Source: Pycnopodia helianthoides
Taxonomy: Eukaryota > Echinodermata > Asteroidea > Forcipulatida > Asteriidae
DNA length: 64,000 nt
Assembly: GCA_032158295.1 (NCBI GenBank)
Contig: CM063252.1
Coordinates: 14,469,885-14,533,884 of the forward strand
Reading direction: 5' to 3'
Notes under the pieces: model-generated
The model's database searches: none
Told to the model about the DNA's origin: nothing
What the model saw: the letters and a program-made list of their open reading frames with translations, nothing else
In this document: positions 27,701 through 33,700 of the stretch, in pieces
Numbering within the stretch: the stretch's first letter is position 1
How the letters are laid out: each line of letters begins with the position of its first letter
Translations under genes and position numbers: made by a program

Positions 27701-30700
27701 ATTAGGCGATATTTCATTAAAAAAATAATTATAAATGAAAATATTATTATTATATCTTTCGGGTGATGAAACCAAGGAGCCCTAAAAAGTGCCTTGCACT
27801 TTGACACCTAGGCCTGAAGATACCTGTGAAGAGAAGATGTTGAAGAATCTCAGTTTTAGATGTGGGAGCAAAACTCCAACTGAGACAAACCCATGCAATC
27901 GGGTAGATATAACCCTTGCAGCAAGGCTTGCCGAGGTGAAAGGCCAGAAAGAAACCAGTGCGCTAAACCTGCATATATGAAATGTTTTTTTACAAAATCA
28001 AACAGTAACTAATGATGAGTCTTAATCAATTTATAAGTTTAATTAGTCTTTCATTAATACAAAGCTACATCTTAAACAAATTCTTAGTGATGGACTGTTC
28101 AAATAGAATTGTATAATGCAAGAATTAGATCGTAAATGCAAAATGTTTTCGTTGCTTGTTTCATATTCAGTCACATGACTCTACCAATGTGATGGAGGGC
28201 ACAGGGAACCAGCACAAGCACAGCATGTTACAATTCATACAAGCTCTCGGTTACCACTTCAACTCTGCACAAGTAAGTTATAGAGCCCTGACATCAGGCA
28301 GCTACAATCATTTGCGGCGGGGAACCAGTCTGTTTCCTTCTTTTAAGCAATCAACACCAGTGAAGTTGACATTTTGCTTCATTTTGCTGAGCAGTTTCAG
28401 CTTAGAAATATTTAATATGAAGTTCTATGATGTAGCAAAATGACAGAAACCATTAAAATTGGAAACTGAAAAGTAAACTTGAGTTTAGAGCTGATAGACT
28501 GTTATGTAAAAAAAAGCACATCTCTCAACGCATGGGAAGCACATTCATTCCTAGTTACTGTAGAAAAGTGTGGAATAGTTTTCAGTACCACATCAGGCTG
28601 CTGAAACGATCATCATTTTAAACTGCTCTCAAAACTCATCTGCTTAAAGTTAATGTGACTAGTGATACTCAACCTAGTTTTGTCTTTTCTTTTGAACTGT
28701 TTTTGGATCATGACCGAGCGCCTTTTTGGTGGATACTAGTGCTATACAAAACTCCATTGTTACTGTTATTATTAGTCCAAGATTGAAGGCACAAAGATCA
28801 ATCCAATCCACATGTGTCTCTTCTGAAAATGGACAAATTAGTAAATTAGCTGTTTAATGTACAACCAATTGTCAGTCTCACATTTACTGGTCAACAACTA
28901 TGAAAATCTTTCTCTTGATTTGTGTTTCTTGTCTTTCATCATTTTTTCCGCAGTGTGGGGAGTAGTGCTTCCAAGGAACCCACTTCCCCCAAACTTCTGT
29001 AAAACTTCATGCCCCAGGACCCCCTCACCTCATCCCCCCTCCCCACATGGAGCATGCAGTTTTCCTGAGTTACATTTATTTTCTCCCTTTTTTCCAACTT
29101 GCGGATTGGATTGAAGCATGATTGAAGACAAAAAAAATATGTTGTTATGCGCTGCATGTCATCATTTATTCTCTCTCATTGCAGGGATTTCAAGAGCGCT
29201 GCAGAAGAGACAAACCATTCTGTCGTACTTTGGTGACCTTGTTGAGTTGATTCAACCCATGCTTCGAACCATGAGGTCAGGAGTTGACCTCCTCTGGATC
29301 TATAAGGTCATTGGTCATATAGTCAAGTATTGTGCAAGTATTCTCTACGTGAAGGTAAGGCTGCAGGCTGCACAAGGTATTTCCGCAAAACATATAGTTT
29401 GTGCATTCAACAAATGATGACGTCAAGTCTATACACAATATGTGTTTGTCAAAGGAAAGACAAAGTCATTTGAAGACATGACACAACTCCAAGTCATAAA
29501 TATCTGTTTGTTGTTAAATTGCAGGGTAAAACAATGATTCTCGGACAAAAATTTGTACAGTTACATGTATGACAGTTCATGTTCTTGTTCTTGTTCTTAT
29601 AATAGGGCAAATCACAGTCCCAGCTTCCAGGCATTCTGACTGAGCTTGTCCTCCCACCGGCGCTGTTCAACCCCAAGAAGAGTCTGCCACCACCGATGCT
29701 GTCTGCTATCAGGGAGACATTACATCTGGTAAATAATAACGGATAGCTTAAAGACCTTATCAGCATTACTATACATTGTGATATAAACTATGACTTTGGA
29801 CATGGACTCGGTTGACGCGAAGGACTCGGACTCCTCTTCATTAGGGACTTGATAAAAGAAGAAAAAATGAAGTGATTTTTTTAACTGAAGTGAATCGTGA
29901 ATTAAACCTTTGAGACTCAGATTCAAGCTTGACCCAACTAATACTTAAAAGACTTGGACTCAAGGATTGAGGACTCAAATACGTGACTGTTGTCTGTTTC
30001 TAGATCAGGGCCCAATTTCATAGAGTTGCTTAGCACAAAAATTTGCTTAGCATGAAATTTTTGCCTCGATAAAAACAGGATTACCAGACAAATTTCCACG
30101 TGATTTTCAGGATAAGCAAACAACAGCTGAATACCATTAACAAGCAATATGCAACAAATGGAAATTTGGTTGGTAATCCTGTTTTTATCAAGGAAGAAAT
30201 TTCATGCTAAGCGTATTTTCGTGCTTGGCAGCTCTATGAAATTGGGCCCAGGGCTTTGCACCTTATTTATCAGAACATGTTATTTTGATTGCAGTATTTG
30301 GAGGGACTGGCTAGTCTTGATCTGCAGCGAGATGACTTCATCCAACGTAAGCTACATGAGTTAGTGCAGCAGTATTTCCTACGCTTCCAAGGGGTGAGTT
30401 GGTATGGTTATTAAGTGGAAAGGTTTCGTACATTAAAATTTCCTAGAATTTCAGAGGCTGAGATTGAATTGTTGTTAAGATAACAATTGGCATGTCTGAC
30501 TGTGTTGCGCGCATCATGTATGTGATTCAACTTTCTTTGTAATATACTGTGTGCAAGTCTTGTGAGTAAACTACGCTGTGAAGCGTCCAAAGTGTCCTAT
30601 AACTTTTCATATAGGACTCCTATATTAAATTTTTGAGAGACGCGGCTGTATACATGGCAGAAGAAAGGATGACACATGACATGTGTTCCACCAATCAAAT

Positions 30701-33700
30701 GACAAAGGTCTTGTGTGCAGTATATAATAAGTTTGATAAATTTGTTTCTTGATTGCAGCAGAAAACATCCTCAGTAATGGCAGGTTCATCATCACTAGTC
30801 TCATCGGCAAATCACCCCATTATGGTATTTACAACTCTTCACTCAGAACCTCAAGCAAAGAGGTTTTTTCTTTCTTGTTTCTTGTTTGCATTGCTTGCTT
30901 TACTCTTGGTTTACATTGGCTAACTTAAGATAAAAATTACTTTTCATATCAGAATCTTGCATGTTCAAAGCATCAACTGAAAAAAGGGGAGCTATTGTAA
31001 ATGCCAGCTGCAACATTGAGCTAATGAGAAATAATTGGTTCTTCATTGTTTAGTATTCCTTGACAAAAATAGATTGAATAAGTAATCGCGCTAAGCTTAA
31101 CTTGGTGTGCTTTTTAAAGAATAAGCTAGGTCAGTAAAGCCTTTCAGCAGAAAGTGATGCTTAGAAACTTTTTCTGATACGCAAAATTAGCCTGGCCCCA
31201 GTCACAAACAATAAACAGAGCATGGTTGTTTTTTTTCTGAGCAATGCTTTTGTGTAACTTTTGATATCCTATACCCATACTGCCTTGCATGTAAAAGTGC
31301 TGTAGAAACAAGTTTAGACACTCTGTTTGGGAGACCATTTCTCAAAAGATCCATCATAAAAAAAATTATGCACCTTAAAATTATTATTTAGTTTTTGCCC
31401 TTACACCAGTGTGTATTTTAAGCACTGTAAACTCTGTACTTTCCCAAGTTCTGTGGAAAAAAAACCACAGGCATACCACTCGGGTGGGATTCGAACTCAC
31501 TGCCTTTGCCATGCTAGAGCAGATGTCTTATCATTTTACTGCTGAGAAAGCCCCGTAGCTAGAGGCAGTTCAAATCCTAAAATACACATTAGTGTAAGGG
31601 CAAAATCCAAATAATTATCTTTATCCCCGATGCAAAATTAACATTTGTAAAATCTTAATATTCAGGTCAGATAATTAAAAACCCCTCACAAATGTCAATA
31701 CATTAACACGGACTACTTGTTTGTCTCCCTCCCCACCCCCCCCCCTCCATGTACCTACAGGTCATTGCATAAATCTTGCTCCAGGCAGCTGCATCCACAG
31801 ATCAGGTATCAACAGATATAACTTTGTTTTGTAAATTCATTTTAATTTTCAACTCGTTTATTTATTCTTTAAACCTATATCCTGCCCACTGATTATATGT
31901 TTTTTTCCTCTCATAAACTGTTGAAAACTTGTAAGGCAAATCATCAGCAAAAAGTGTGGATTTTTTTCAGTTTATGGCTACTAGTGTCGTTATCTTTAAA
32001 GGCAGTGGACACTATTGGTAATTACCTCAAAATAATTATTAGCATAAAACCTTACTTGGTAACGAGTAATGGAGAGCTGTTGACAGTATAAAACATTGTG
32101 AAAACGCTCCCTCTGAAGTGACATAGTTTTCGAGAAAGAAGTAATTTTCCACGAATTTGATTTTGAGACCTCAGAAAAGCACACAACTTTGTGTGACAAG
32201 GTGTTTTTTCTTTCATAGTTATCTCGCAATTTTTTTACAGGTTTGTTATTTTATCCATATGTTGAGATACACCAAGTGAGAAGACTGGTCTTTTGACAAT
32301 TACCAAAGGTGTCCAGTGTCTTTAATGATGGTTCCAATTCATTATAACCCTTCTGGTTTATTACTTAATATTTAAAATAAAAAGTTGCATCCCCTTAAGG
32401 TGATACCTTGGCTGCCGCTTCCCTGGTTGTATTGTACAACTTGGGTGTGATCCCTGGTTTTACGGCAGTTACGGGTCGTATGGCTTCTGGCTGGCACCCC
32501 TGAACAAAGATAGTGACATAATAGGGAGACCGCCAACATCGGGTCTAGATAGCTCAGTTGATAGAGCGTCGCCACTTTGGATCGGGGTCACAGGTTCAAG
32601 TCTTGCTCTAGTCAATTTGTCTTGTGAACCCAAAATTATTTTTAAAAGTTTGTTTAATTATAAAAAGTTTTTTTTTTTTTTACTCTAAAGCCATTCCTAA
32701 TTCATTGCATTTATTCTTCTGTGTAGCATGCTGAGAGGCTTAGTACTGAAGGTTATACGACAGCACTTTCTTGCCTACCACAGCCAGCATCCTCCCAGTC
32801 ATTTACCTTACACCATGGCCTTCCTACAAGAACTCATCAGACGCACTTACAATCCGCAGCAGGTCGTCAGGTATGCCTTAACTATTTCCATGGTTGTACT
32901 GGTCATGTTCGAGTGTAGAGTGCAGGCCGTGATTTTGCAATTAATGGGATGCAATTAGGTCTTTGATGTACAAGACCGAGTGGTGTGTGTAATAGACTTT
33001 AAAGTTTGCTTTAAAGGAACATTACAGAATTGGTAAGAACAAAACTTGTAAAATATACTTTTTGATCACAGATTTACATAAAACTTACACGGTCTAATGA
33101 TGATGATAATAGAAAACATCCCTTGAAATATTTCTGTCTGAAATGTCATATTTGATGAGAAATGAATAAACTAATTTTCAGATTGGAGTTTTATCGCTCA
33201 GTGAGCATTTTATTCGTTTGTTGAACCTATATGATTTAATGCAAATGTGTAATCGTTTTTTCACTAATTTCTCGTGACCCAGATGGCCGATCAATCTCAA
33301 ACTTCTACAGGTTTGTCAGTTTATGTATATGGTGGATTACATAAAGTGCTTACACTGCCAGCAACTGTTTTGTTAGACAAAAACCAATTCTGTAATGTTC
33401 CTTTAAGAGAAGAAAGACCCAACGATATTTTTTTCCAAATAGGGAGACTGCCAACATTAGGGCTAGATGGCTCAGTTGGTAGATCGCCAAAACGTTAATC
33501 CGGAGGACGCAGGTTAAAGTCCCACTCTAGTACTGTTGTAAAAGTTTTCTTTGTTCAACCCAAAATTATTTACGCAATTTTCCCCAGGCAGCCTCCCTTG
33601 TGGTTTAATCCTAATACTTGAAATATAAAGTTGCATCTCCTTGAAGTGAGCCCTCTGCTGCTTCCAAGGTTGTAAGCTTGGGTGTGATCCCTGGCTATAC

